NCBI GenBank assembly: GCA_918026815.1
Contig: CAKJVC010000025.1
Span: forward strand, 120,386 to 184,385
DNA length: 64,000 bases
Reading direction: 5' to 3'
DNA from: Chalara sp. BL73
Taxonomy: Eukaryota > Ascomycota > Leotiomycetes > Helotiales
The notes below the pieces were generated by a model. It made no database searches, was not told the origin of the DNA, and saw only the letters and a list, made by a program, of their open reading frames with translations. The position numbers were made by a program, and so were the translations under genes. Shown in pieces: positions 53,662 through 64,000 of this stretch (the stretch's first letter is position 1; each line of letters starts with the position of its first letter).

Positions 53662-53830
53662 TGTAAGGTGCTGGAGTAGTGTGGCACAAATCAACTCATA
53701 TTGAACAAAGACTAATCTCTACCCTTTCTACTACGTCCCGAGTCCCCTACTTATACCTTCCAAACCCCTGGCGGCTCCCTACGTGCCCATACATGCCAAG
53801 TCTCAGTGCCTTTACCGAGCCCCTTCATTG
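53662..53830 (+). repeat. LTR-like repeat B, copy 2
   Basis: See 37042-37210. Here the sequence continues without the 669-bp insertion. The two copies differ by a handful of substitutions. Confidence 0.8.
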
Positions 53831-53849
53831 CCCCTCAGCACGTGACATC

Positions 53850-54087
53850 CTGGCGCCTGACAAATTGTACGCCCTTTGCGCTTTTCCGAATAACCAATTA
53901 TAAAAGCATATAAAGCTTGTTTTGCGTGTTGTTGCGTATAAGCAAAAAAGTCGTCGAAAGTATTGAAACTGCCTTGTAGTAAAAAAGATAATAGTATAAT
54001 TAAAGCTTCTACATTCAACGACGAAAATTCGATGCTTAAAGCTGCCGGATCGGCCTGATTTTGGGTAGCAGATACAGTCGACGACAT
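53850..54087 (-). pseudogene. Mutator-like (MULE) transposase N-terminal fragment
   Basis: From Met at 54087: a hydrophobic/Ser-rich leader followed by FDDFFAYTQQHAKQALYAFIIGYSE and KRKGR, the opening of the FAR1-type DNA-binding region of fungal MULE transposases. Sequence departs at the LTR-like repeat (53830). No transposase core or TIRs are present. Confidence 0.6.
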
Positions 54088-54270
54088 ATTAATCAATTGC
54101 GAGTATGTACCGATAACAGCTAGCAACAGTAAGATAGCGACGGCAAAGTGGTAACGACGAGGTCAAAATGCTCGGAGCAGCTACGGTACGAAATTTTACA
54201 GCCAATCCCTCACTACAACTTTGTGCCTTGACTGCTCCCTACACCGCTTGCCTATTACAAAAATAGCTAA

Positions 54271-54288
54271 GGGGGGGGGGGGGGGGGG
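54271..54288. repeat. Poly-G tract (18 G)
   Basis: An uninterrupted run of 18 guanines on the plus strand. Could form a G-quadruplex or mark an assembly problem. Confidence 0.9.
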
Positions 54289-54296
54289 AGGACGAC

Positions 54297-55464
54297 GTGT
54301 CACTCCCCAGGAGTTTGGGTCTGATGTTGTGGATTCTGCTTTTACGTTTGGTTGAAGGTCTACGGAGCGGATTGTGGCTGCGCTACTTATGTTATGAGAT
54401 CATAATTGCAACAGACCAGAGGGCAAATTTCTTCGGCACGATTCCGACTCTTCCCATCCGAAAGCTTGGTCCAGGAAATGGGCAATGAACTGAGGACTAG
54501 CATAGGTTGATTTTTCACAATGTCGATGGAACCTTACAATAAAGTCGCACTAACCCCGCCTTATCCTTCCCGGTGTGCCAGCCACATACGTCTTTCTCTG
54601 TCCCATTCGAGGTCACATGAGTGGACAGATGCTACGACGTGGTACGGTGCAGCCAAATCAAAATTCTACCTGTCTCGGGGTGGATGCCGACGGACAACCA
54701 CCAATGCATATACACTCCCGGCATTTAAGGTTCTGTCTGCATAATCCCTCTCTAGTACCGACACGAAGTGGAGTCTCTCCCTTTACACCACGAAGGCGGC
54801 GCTCCTTCCCAGCCAGAATGTCCAATTCGTCTACTGCAGCTTATCCACAAACAATTCCCGTGGAGAAACCGACAGCGCATTCCGTTGGCAGAAACGAATC
54901 AGTAATAGAGAAAAAGCGAAGGAATTCAAGGTCGAGTAAATCCAATACGGATGACCTCAATGTCCAAGATGGAACGGAGGCGAGGAAGAGTGAAGGTGGT
55001 GTGATAGAGAAAGGGGAGGATTTAGGTGATGATGAAACGAGTCTTAGTTTCCCGCCCTTCTGGTAAGTAGAGCAAATTTGGTCGATACCTCGATGGGCAC
55101 ATCTAATGATCCCGAAGTGCGACTTGTGAAAAGCAAATTGCCATCTCTAACGCAAGCCAATTTTTCTGCTCCGAAGCGTGAGCTTAACAACCTCCCTGTA
55201 ATCCCTCACAGCTCTAACGTTCTCAGATGTCGACTTTGCGATTCGAAACCGGAAGCAAATGGAACGACTGAGGTACGGTTGGATTGGAAACATCATTCTC
55301 TTCGGGAAGGAGCCGCTGTAAATAGTAATCGTTAGCCGATAAATATCATATGCTCTGTCTCAACAGCTCTGAAGCCGCAGGTAATGAAGCATGAGGTGAA
55401 TACTACATTTAAGAATCTCCCCTCACGGACACACTAACACCTGCTATTGTCGCCGCCGAAATAC
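54297..55464. other. Region with unassigned open frames
   Basis: A plus-strand frame at 54575-55066 is basic and Ser/Pro-rich in its second half (NTDDLNVQDG, acidic tail), and 55078-55335 is a separate short frame. They may be exons of one disordered protein or chance. I see no convincing intron or start. Confidence 0.35.
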
Positions 55465-56034
55465 TCAGTCGGCCGCGTGCGTCTTTTTTTCCACCATCTT
55501 CAAGATCTCGGACATATCGTCTCCAACCACTGCCTTTCCGTTCGTTCAGTCCACCGTCTATAGAAATAGTCAACAACCCGATTCGATAGAGCTTGAAGGG
55601 ATTGAGAGGTAGTGCAACGTACGAGAGGCTTCTGAAAGTTCTCTGCGTTTTCCTTGGTTTTTTTCATCGCGTCTGCCTTATTCTTTGCACCCCTTACAAT
55701 AGTACTCGCTGTCTGCGTTCCAATATACTCGAGGATGCTCTTAAGCTGTTCTGCCGTTGGTGGATCCTCGGTGATGTTGAGCTCGAACTCCTCTCGGCGC
55801 GCAAGAGTCTGATGCGAGTGATCACTGGCTTGATCTTCGGTAGCATGTTCGCTCGCAATCGCAGAAGCTTGCTTGAGGAGAGTATACACCCGCAAGGATG
55901 CCGGCGAGCTCGCCTTGTGAAAGAGTGTGATTACATTGTGAGGTTTATACTATTCGGCCGTAGCCGCGGTTTAGCGATATGACTTTAATATCGTGTGCTC
56001 GCGAAGAGAACTTGATACTTACGAAGCGAAACAT
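55465..56034 (-). pseudogene. FMP46-like thioredoxin-fold redox protein, one premature stop
   Basis: Exons 56034-56023 (MFRF), 55949-55623 and 55557-55465, with introns 55950-56022 (GTAAGT) and 55558-55622 (GTACGT), give 143 codons. The family (DUF1687, FMP46 of yeast, a putative mitochondrial redox protein) has the pattern VITLFHKASSPASLRVYTLLKQA, then FELNITEDPPTAEQLKSILEYIG, then VDWTNGKAVVGDDMSEILKMV. Here the Trp of VDW is TGA (55548-55546), which removes the last 28 residues. TGG-to-TGA is CpA-to-TpA on the other strand. The upstream splice signals are intact. If this base were a sequencing error, the gene would be whole. Confidence 0.8.
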
Positions 56035-56721
56035 TGCGGGGTTGATCAATCTTTGATTCGAAAGAGCTGGACTTGAAAGCTGCAGAGATTCCACAGGCTG
56101 ACGAACGCCTCTCTCAACCGCGAATTTTTTAGCCGGCGTTCCTCGAGCTTCTACAATCCTAGAGGCCGAGATACTCAAGAAAACTGCCGATGCTAATGAG
56201 AAAGCAATTCCACAGGTCGCTCGTCTCTGATACGATTGTGAAGATGAGGTCGAAGCACATCTCGGCAGGCTCTCTGCACCAGCTGTGATAAGGATACGTA
56301 ATAATAATCTCTGGAGTTAACGTTTTGTGAGCTGTGATATTTGAAAGAGAATGAAAATAAAGTTGAAACGTCCAAGATGACAAGCTAACATAACCGTTGG
56401 ATCTATGACGTTTGACAATGACGTAGCACGCAACCAGCCAACACTGGTTAGCTCTCGGACCACACTTTGCGTCACAAGCTGGAGCTAAACTGTATCAAGA
56501 AGGGCGCAATCAACTTTCCTCAGCCACCATGGCGTCGCTTGTCTGCGCCACCAACGATCCTGACGAAACCACCAGAACGCACCTCAACTGGCACACTTCA
56601 ACCGGCACAACTCCTACTCCCGGCCATCATCTTCATCTTTCCAATATTATCTTGCTGAAAGTCTCAGCTCTATTAGCTGGCGTATCAAATATGTCGATAG
56701 TCGCACTGCTGCACGTCTATA
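56035..56721. other. Divergent intergenic region between FMP46-like gene and kinase
   Basis: About 690 bp of shared upstream DNA. A 102-codon plus frame at 56529 has no recognised content and overlaps the kinase start, so it is probably leader sequence. Confidence 0.4.
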
Positions 56722-58905
56722 ATGGATCCTCAATCAACACCTACGAAGACAGCTGCCAGCACGCCCGTCATGTACCCGGGCCCGCTCAGTCCGACGACAA
56801 CCTCCCAGCATCAACAACCGCTGTCTCTATCCGATAGCGCCCCTCATTCAGACCCCTTCCTGCATCCTCTGCGGATGCACACAGTTCAAGAGTGAGCAAA
56901 TCGTCCCTTTATTCGTTGCGCGATCTTTGACCATCCCACCAAATACGACCCACAGTAGTCGGCTCGCAGGAGAGCAGAAGTCTCCATACTAGCTTGACAG
57001 CTTCGTACAACCATATGATTCTTTACGTCATAGAATCATTACTCATGCTAACATTTGCAAGCCAGGACCTACAAAGCCAAAGTCGAGCAGGACTCCATTA
57101 CCGGACGGAAGCTGATAAATTAATACGAGATCATCGACGAGATAGGCGGAGGTACTCATAGCAAGGTCAAACTGGCACGGAGTCTCGAGAGGGAGGACTA
57201 CTATGTTGCGATCAAAATCATACCACGCTTCTCCAAGAAGCGTCGACTTGGAAGGGTTACCGTCTCACCAGAGGAGAAGACCAAGAGAGAGATTGCTATC
57301 CTCAAGAAAGTACGTCATCCTAATGTCGTCGGTCTGCTTGAGATCGTCGACGACCCGGAGTTGAAGAAGATATATCTGGTTCTAGAACATGTTGAGCTAG
57401 GAGAGGTAGTATGGCGCAAGGAGGGGGACCCGCAGATATGTCTTTACGAGAGGCAACGAATTGATAGGGATATTCGAGGAGATACGGACACGGGAGATGA
57501 TGAGAAACTTTTCAAGACGCTCCAGCAGCGTCACCAGCGGAAGGAGGCACAACGGGCAAGGATCTCTCAACTGCAACTAGCACACGGACATGTCGATTAT
57601 TTGAACGCAGACCATGGTGTCGACGAGGAAGCTGGAATGGCATCACTGCCACGAAAAACGGCGCATGATCCTACGCAGAACCTGCCTCGACCCGATAGGT
57701 CGATAATCCAGTTCGATCCTAGCTCTCAGGCTCATTTAAGAACAACATCGCAAGCACCCTCGCGGACGGGCTCTCGTGCCAATACGCCACTTCCGACGGC
57801 GGTCGACATTCCTCCCCTCGATAGCGACAACGAAGATGAGATAATTAGCCTATCGCAATCCATCTCGTCGAACCATGGTTCGTCTTACGCTCTTGACCGA
57901 ATGACATGTGGCATCTATCTCGAAGATACACCATTTCGGGGACGGTCACCGAGTTTGACCGACATGATAATATCATGCAAGCCGTCTGTTGATAATATGA
58001 TGCAGCATTACGCCTTCGAAGAGGAATTTTCCTACGTTCCCTGCCTCACAATCGACCTGGCAAGATCGATATTTAGAGACACCGTGCTGGGATTGGAGTA
58101 TCTGCACTACGAAGGGATCGTCCACCGAGATATCAAGCCTGCCAATCTGCTGTGGACCAAAGATCATCGTGTGAAGATCGCGGATTTTGGGGTCTCGTAT
58201 TTCGGTAGACACATCCGAGAAGGCGAGACGGAAGAAGATATCTCTGAAGAGGATGCCACAGATTTTGATGACAAACTAGAACTCGCCAAGACTGTAGGCA
58301 CACCAGCCTTCTTCGCCCCCGAGCTTTGCTACATGGACTACGATGTCAAGCAACCGGAAGTCACGGAGCAAATCGATGTCTGGTCTTTGGGTGTCACCAT
58401 CTACTGCCTCATCTACGCTCGTATCCCATTCATGGCGGAAGATGAATACCAGCTATACCGGGCAATTGCAAACGAAGAGGTTTATATTCCTAGACGACGC
58501 CTCAAGGCTGTCGATCCATCATGCTCAACTTTGCACTCGCCGCTAAATGTAGGCATGAGCCTATCAACTGGTCCGTATAGAGAGGAAGGAGAACTCGCGT
58601 TCGAGGATATTGACGAGGAGTTATACGATCTGCTCAGCAGGATGCTGATTAAGGATCCTACGGAGCGTATTAAACTGAGGGAGGTCAAACGTCATCCGTG
58701 GGTGGTTCGCGACATTGATGACATTGTTGGGTGGTTTGAAGCCTCGGATCCATCACGGATGACTGCTGGTAAAAGGATCCAGGTCGATGATCGTGAATTG
58801 GAACGCGCTGTTATTCCAATCACTCTTCTCGAGCGTGCTCGTTCAGCAGTCAAGACGGCTGTCAGGAAGGTTATTGGCGTGAAGGCTCTCGCAGGAGAGC
58901 TGTAA
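56722..58905 (+). pseudogene. CaMKK/SNF1-activating-type Ser/Thr kinase with one premature stop
   Basis: Exons 56722-56891 and 57066-58905 (intron 56892-57065, GTGAGC...CCAG) give 669 codons. The Ser/Thr/Pro-rich start (MDPQSTPTKTAAS) leads into DSITGRKLIN, then TAA at 57121-57123 where Gln precedes YEIIDEIG. Kinase motifs: EIGGGTHSKVKLA (third glycine of the loop is Ser), VAIKII, LVLEHVELGEVVW, a long insert of about 200 residues, VHRDIKPANLLW, IADFGVSYFGR and PAFFAPELC. This order and insert match fungal CaMKK/Sak1/Ssp1-like kinases that activate SNF1/AMPK. The stop (CAA to TAA, CpA-to-TpA) and the altered glycine loop suggest a decayed copy. Everything after the stop is open. Confidence 0.85.
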
Positions 58906-59599
58906 GCACGACAAGCGTAGTGATCACTGTAGCCGTTGATTTTTTTTTCTTTGCTATTCTGGCTTAGTGCCAAGAGTCCCATTACTTTTGGCCGCGACCT
59001 CCGTAGTTAAGTTATCTAACACAATACAGACGAGAGGATGTGGCTGAACGAAGACAATCTTCGCATGAAGTTTTGTGAGGGGTATGCTCTCAGTGTGAAT
59101 GAGTGATTTGTCTAGCTAAAGTGACTGATCTGAAGCTTGCGAATACAGGGTATGAAAAAAATTGAACAGGGCATTTGTTTCACTGATGTGCGCCGTGGCC
59201 TGTTTATCAATATGTTCAGTCATTGTAATCTTGGTAAACGTGCGCTCCTTCGTGGTTTCGATACTCGATATCCTTGCCTTTCATACAGTCCACACTTCTT
59301 TAGGTATAGCGACTGACAGGCCAACATCATTAATCGAGTCATTCAGTATCCGCCCGATAACATAAAGTGAGTTCTCGTTACTATGTATGACGATAAGAGG
59401 GGGGTGGGGGTTCAGCTAAAACGCTTGATTGCACAACAATATTTTACAAAAGTTTATACATTTAGAATGTATCCAAATCTAGAGAGCTTTCTACAGTTCT
59501 ATTGCAGTACCGCTGATTTTGCTCTGCTGAATATTTCAAGGTTGGCTGTTAGAGTTGGAGTATATTTGAGCGCGCTTAAAAGAACAAGGGTTATTTGTT
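58906..59599. other. Intergenic, nothing recognised
   Basis: Converging 3' regions of the kinase and the transporter. Short frames are without motifs. Confidence 0.45.
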
Positions 59600-61616
59600 C
59601 TATGTTCTCTCCATTTCTGATCCAGGCTCAGCGGCACTGATCGCAGAGCCGGACACGCTGTTATCGAAGATCTCATCTTCGAAACTGGCTTCTTGATCGA
59701 TCTCATCGCTCTCCTCATCGACATCTACTCGGCCTCCTTTATCGGTCATGTATAAGCTGATGACTGATCCGATGACAGCAGTGACTGCACTGCACCACCA
59801 TGCTAGACTGGAGTAGCCGAGCTCAAGGCCAGCGAAGAACAGAAACCCCGCAACGGTGGGTCCGAAGGCTCGGGATAAAGAAGCGGTGGATGCTGCGACG
59901 CCGTTGATGGTTCCGAGTATAAGGAGGGAAGGTGCGGAATTGGTGAGGAGGATGGCGTTACTGGGGTAAGCTAGGGCCGCGAAAGTGCATTTCCAGACTA
60001 CCAATGCATAAATTCCGGCCATTCGCATGGAGTCCGAAAGGAGCACGAAGTACGGTGTTGAGAGGTAGAGAATGGGGTAGGAGAGGGTAATTAATCTGAA
60101 TAGACTTAACGCACTCAATCTTCGAACAATAATTGGAAAAAGCGTGATGGTCGCGAACATAGAGTAAATGCCCTGAACAGACATGATGGCTCCGATTTCC
60201 CTAGGACTGAGATCATAACCCCTAACGAACTTGAAAGGCAGGTTCTGTTCTAGATTTTTCGGTGGCGACGTACTCAGGAGAGTCGGAAGCATGGCGTCAA
60301 AAGTCATCGTGTGGCTGAGAATCACAAGTCAGTTTTGTCTGATCTGCCGGAGAAACAATTCATAACTTACTAAGCCAAGATACCATAACCGACAATGTTC
60401 AGAACGACCTGTCTCGTAAATATTTTTGTCGCAGCTGGCTTCGATCTAGGCGTAATGTGCGAAGAATTAAGACCAAGAGCTTCCTGCAGTTCTGACGATG
60501 AAGTAGAAGGTAAATTAGGAGATCCTGCAGGGGTGCGATATCTTGGTGGTAGTTCATTGCCCAGCAATGGCAACACTTCGTCGAGATCTGCGGTCTTCTT
60601 TGATCGCGATGCCTCCAAGTTCGCGCATTGGGTGAACTTGCTGAGAATCCATTTCCCATGTGCCAAGCCGGGATCGTGTCGATATTTCCTCTGCGCATGG
60701 GTCTCCTCGAGAAACAAGATCCCAATCACTACACCACAAGATACGATAACCGTGCATACCAGGTTGGGCAGAAGGTATGGAGATGATTCCCATATTGTCC
60801 CCTCGGCGAAGAGATATGGGTACCGGAGAACTGGTCTAGCCAATGCGCCTCCAAGTGTAGGTCCCAAGATCGATCTGGATTCATCAACTTTGATTCCCAG
60901 GAACTGACGAAGCTCAGAATCCTAAACTTACCCGAGACACCACACGAATGGCATGATGGTGTACGCGCGCGCTGTTTGCGACCTGTCAGCAAGAGGCTTC
61001 AACACGAGGGAACGGAGAGATGACAACTCAGGTCGCGCACATACGCTGGTGTTCTTTAACCGTGACCATTTCCGCAACCGTCGTCTGCAAAACCCCGATA
61101 TTCCTACATGCGCCTCCTCGTCAGAATGGAAACGTTCACCATATCCTCTGTTTCCTTGAAGATCCGACTTACCCATTCAAAAGGCCGCCTAATGCCCGCG
61201 CAAACAGTGCAACTGGAAAGCTAGGTGCAAATCCGAAGATCAACATGCTCAACGCCGTTCCTACCAGTCCTGTAAGAAGCACCGGTTTTCGTCCGATCTG
61301 ATCACTGAGTTTGCCCCATGCAACGCCAGACGAGAATTCCGCAAACGCAAACGCAGATGTGACCATCCCTGCATAGACTGAAATTTCCGAGTCTTTCTTG
61401 GTTATGCCGAAGTCTTTAATCATATAGTAGACGTAGGGGAAGATCGACATAAAGGCAATTGGTTCGCAAATTCGGCATAATGCTAAAAAGTGTTAGGAAG
61501 ATGTTTCTTCGGCCGCACTCCGATTTTGGGGGAAGCTCACCCAAGATTAACATCTGCCTCGTGGGGAAAGGAGGAGTCCCCTTCCAGGTACCCGCGCATT
61601 GGACGTCAGTCATCAC
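59600..61616 (-). CDS. MFS transporter, six exons, intact
   Basis: Exons 61616-61541, 61482-61173, 61103-61045, 60971-60932, 60874-60371 and 60314-59600 sum to 1704 nt (567 aa) and stay in frame. All donors are GTRNG-type and the acceptors are AG. Signatures: LCRICEPIAFMSIFPYVYYM in helix 1, WGKLSDQIGRKPVLLTGL (loop 2-3 MFS motif A), FARALGGLLNGNIGVLQTT, HQPRAYTIMPFVWCLGSILGPTLGG (motif C-like), then a long cytosolic loop and helices 7-12 (NIVGYGILAYHTMTFDAMLP, LSREIGAIMSVQG-like, ALVVWKCTFAALAYPSNAIL). It belongs to the tetracycline-resistance-like/ZIFL branch of drug:H+ antiporters found in fungal vacuoles or plasma membranes. Substrate cannot be told. The C-terminus is acidic. Confidence 0.92.
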
Positions 61617-63834
61617 GCGAGTGCGGTCTTATAAAGGCGACCGTTGGTTGGTTTTGATATACAGCAGGAAGAGTTGGTGTTTGGGTGTTTCGGTGTGGAA
61701 GACCTATTCATGTGTACCAGAGCGTGGGGTCAGGTTCAGCAGGATGCTCTGGACTATTTGAGATTAAATGCCTCTGGATGATATCAGTTCCTTCTCTTGT
61801 TCGTTCGGTCGAATATCGCAGGTAGAGGAGACCCCGTCATAATTGTGTGGCTTAAAAGTTATATATGCATTCTTGAAGCTGACGAAACAGAAGTACCAAT
61901 TCAAAGGAGAGATTGCAGGGGAGAAGAGACCTTTGATATACTTGGCTGCCAGGAGAATTCACTAGGGCTATAATTCATATCCGCGTAAATTACAACTTGC
62001 CAGCCGGTGGTAGTATAGTAGTCCACGAGAGTGCTCGCTAGTCAAAGTATTTCAAATGAAAGATTTAAAACAAGTTTAGCACTTCTCTGTATGCGCCGAG
62101 TCGCGAAAAGAGTCTATGCAAGCCATGTTTCGACAGGCTGGTAAGGCAGGACTAGCGCGGACGCTTCATAGGCTCGATTAGACCAGTGTCGTCATCGGCC
62201 GCTTCACCTCCAAACATGGGCAGCTACTCTTTCTGCTTCTACATCATATCCATGTCGGCCCAAGCTTTAGTGATAGCTTTCTTCTGCTTTGCAGCCAAGG
62301 GCTTCACAAGGAGCCCGATATTCGTCAAGGTTTGCTGTAGCATTAATGGGCCGTCTGGAGGTATATAGATTATCTGCTAAGGTTCGCCGCTTCCTTGAAC
62401 CTGGCCCCTCTCGTTACTTGTTCTGACGGCTGTATGGTCGGACAGCTGTGTTAGGTATGATCATGTTAAAAGTACCTCTCAATTCTATTTTTCTTGGTGA
62501 CGCTTAGTTTCAAGCAGATGCAGGAGGCTTTGGCGAATCTTCCAGATCTCGTAGAATACCGCAAGCAGGTAGAGTATATTCAATAAGCTCGGAATTTTAA
62601 ATTATGTAGTTTAGTCCAGAGAGCTATAAATAGAAAATAGAGATTCGGATTATATCACTTCTGAGATGCTAAACTTATATCTGAAAAGGGTGATACTACG
62701 CCTTTTGGCATTTGTTGCCGGGAACGGGCTTCCAGAAGCGGTTTCTTTACATAGAACAACATCGATCCGGAATTTTCAGGTCTAAGATATGTTTATCAAG
62801 GCCAGAGACTCTATAATGCTAATCTGATCTGATACAGACAACGACGTCGATGATAACGAGCTAAAGAACTTTGATTAAAAGTGAAGAACCAAAGCGCTAC
62901 ATCCGAGATTGCAATTCCCAGACAGGCAACCACTGCAGTAGCAGAATTTGAAGGAATTATTTTACGAATACAGTGACGACGTCTCTATCCCGTCGCTTCA
63001 CAACCATTTCTAAGATGTCCTTCGAAAGTAGGTGTTGGTTCTCGGGATTAGATAATGAACTGGAACCGGCTCAATCCCCAAGGTAACATCGATCAACCTG
63101 TGTAGCGCTCCGAAAATTTTGAGGAAGAGCGGTCAGGGCTATAAGAGATAAAGCTTATAATGGCAATCGTCGAATAATCGGTCTCGCTCAGTCACAGCCG
63201 GATCTCCATCCAATAATTTAATAATCCTATACCGCCAAGTCTCGTTGGAACTTATTTTGTAATGGTGAAGATCGACAAAATGGCATGTTTAGAGGTTGAA
63301 ACCTGGCACAACCCTTCCCCCAACCCTCAATTCGATTACCACACCAAGGATCTATCAGAAAATCTAACCCGCCATGTGGGAACCTATCTCATTCCGTCCT
63401 CTGCTGTAAAGCATCGAAACAGCGATGTCCAACTCATACAGCGACCTCACCCACCTCCACAGAGCTCCACATAAAACAACGGCTTATGACCGGCACAGCT
63501 ACAAGCTCCTCAAGCTGTACGATTTGTCCAGAAACAATGATGATGGCCATTCTGGAGCTCGGGAGGTGGAATACAAGAATTCCTGGAAGCGATGAATCGG
63601 GAGAAGCTCCATGCTTCTGCACAGATGATAAGCACCGGGATTCCGTTGGCTAGCACTAACCTTGCTCCGAGTTTCTCTGAGACTGCCAAACGGTATTAGC
63701 ATCATTGACCTTTTAATAGGTTACTAGAGTTCTGTAACCAACATCCCCCTCCCCTCCCTAACTCCCAAATTCCTCCTACTCTGTTCTTGGTTTCGTCGCA
63801 GGCTCGAAATAAAGGGTCTTTCCAAGTTTTCACG
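61617..63834. other. Gene-free region
   Basis: No supported gene. A minus-strand stretch at about 62200-62350 reads protein-like (LVKPLAAKQKKAITKAWADM) between stops, of unknown origin. AT-rich parts at 62560-62900. Confidence 0.4.
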
Positions 63835-64000
63835 ATGGCCTCGTCAGCCTCCGTCACCTATAACTCTGCTCATCCAAATCCCTCCACCTGTCAATCTAAG
63901 ATCGCTAGCCCTCCCCCTCCCTTAAAGTTGACCATATCCTCTGACTTAGAAACAAAGGTTTGAGGTTTGACGAAAATTGATAGACCCAGACCCAAGCCCA
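63835..64000 (+). CDS. Possible first exon of a gene leaving the window
   Basis: ATG at 63835 in a good context (CACGATGG) opens a Ser/Pro-rich 42-codon frame. A GTTTGAGG donor-like site at about 63958 could begin an intron. Only position and context support it; no family is visible. Confidence 0.3.

Noticed and set aside
57121..57123. Alternative genetic code (TAA as Gln)
   Set aside because: Many other genes end at TAA, and intact genes here use CAA/CAG for Gln; a point mutation is simpler.
1..64000. tRNA or rRNA genes
   Set aside because: I looked for T-arm GGTTCRA patterns with matching acceptor stems and saw no convincing cloverleaf; a dedicated scan would be needed to exclude them.

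Overview
The window is nuclear DNA of a filamentous ascomycete (Pezizomycotina). The evidence is short introns of about 40-85 nt with GTAAGT/GTGAGC donors, CTRAC branch sites and NAG acceptors, together with typical gene families: HET and HET-NACHT-ankyrin proteins, an APSES factor, ERG24 and a Zn-cluster regulator relic. Fungal transposons (pogo/Tigger, hAT, Tad-like LINE, LTR solos, a MULE fragment) are abundant. I cannot place it below class level from sequence alone. It reads as a transposon-rich, gene-poor accessory region in which many genes carry single stops or one-base frameshifts. Several of those stops fit C-to-T change at CpA, as in repeat-induced point mutation (RIP).

Layout. 0-10 kb: 5'-truncated AAA ATPase; a Zn-cluster regulator relic split by a solo LTR with a perfect 5-bp target duplication; a large HET-domain gene with a C-terminal membrane exon; an unknown pseudogene abutting a hAT relic. 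10-30 kb: nested transposons. A LINE tail cuts a pogo relic, and a complete pogo with two TGA stops sits inside a hAT-MITE relic. Then come an APSES regulator without ankyrin repeats, a nearly complete Tad-like LINE (EN and RT separated by one base in a homopolymer), an intact pogo with a zinc knuckle, and an intact ERG24 sterol C-14 reductase. 29.7-30.9 kb: a 1.15-kb near-perfect palindrome made of two inverted 530-bp hAT-type MITEs, whose flanking 8-mers show that the 80-bp spacer has flipped.

33-45 kb: a coiled-coil/EYK/kinase-like fusion protein, a 669-bp TA-flanked MITE, gag and hAT relics, a repeat-protein pseudogene, a thiol-methyltransferase pseudogene, and an intact Tigger-like element whose transposase ends in a PCNA-interaction (PIP) box. 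45-53 kb: two membrane-anchored hypothetical genes beside a fungal NLR-type gene (HET-NACHT-ankyrin). The last intron of that gene holds seven tandem 71-bp units, each carrying its own acceptor, 23-nt microexon and donor. 53-64 kb: LTR and MULE fragments, then a more conventional block: an FMP46-like redox gene and a CaMKK/SNF1-activating-type kinase, each with one premature stop, and an intact six-exon MFS transporter.

The possible functional theme is non-self recognition (two HET genes, one of them NLR-like, plus an effector-like kinase fusion) in a repeat-rich compartment. The genes otherwise share no pathway that I can demonstrate.
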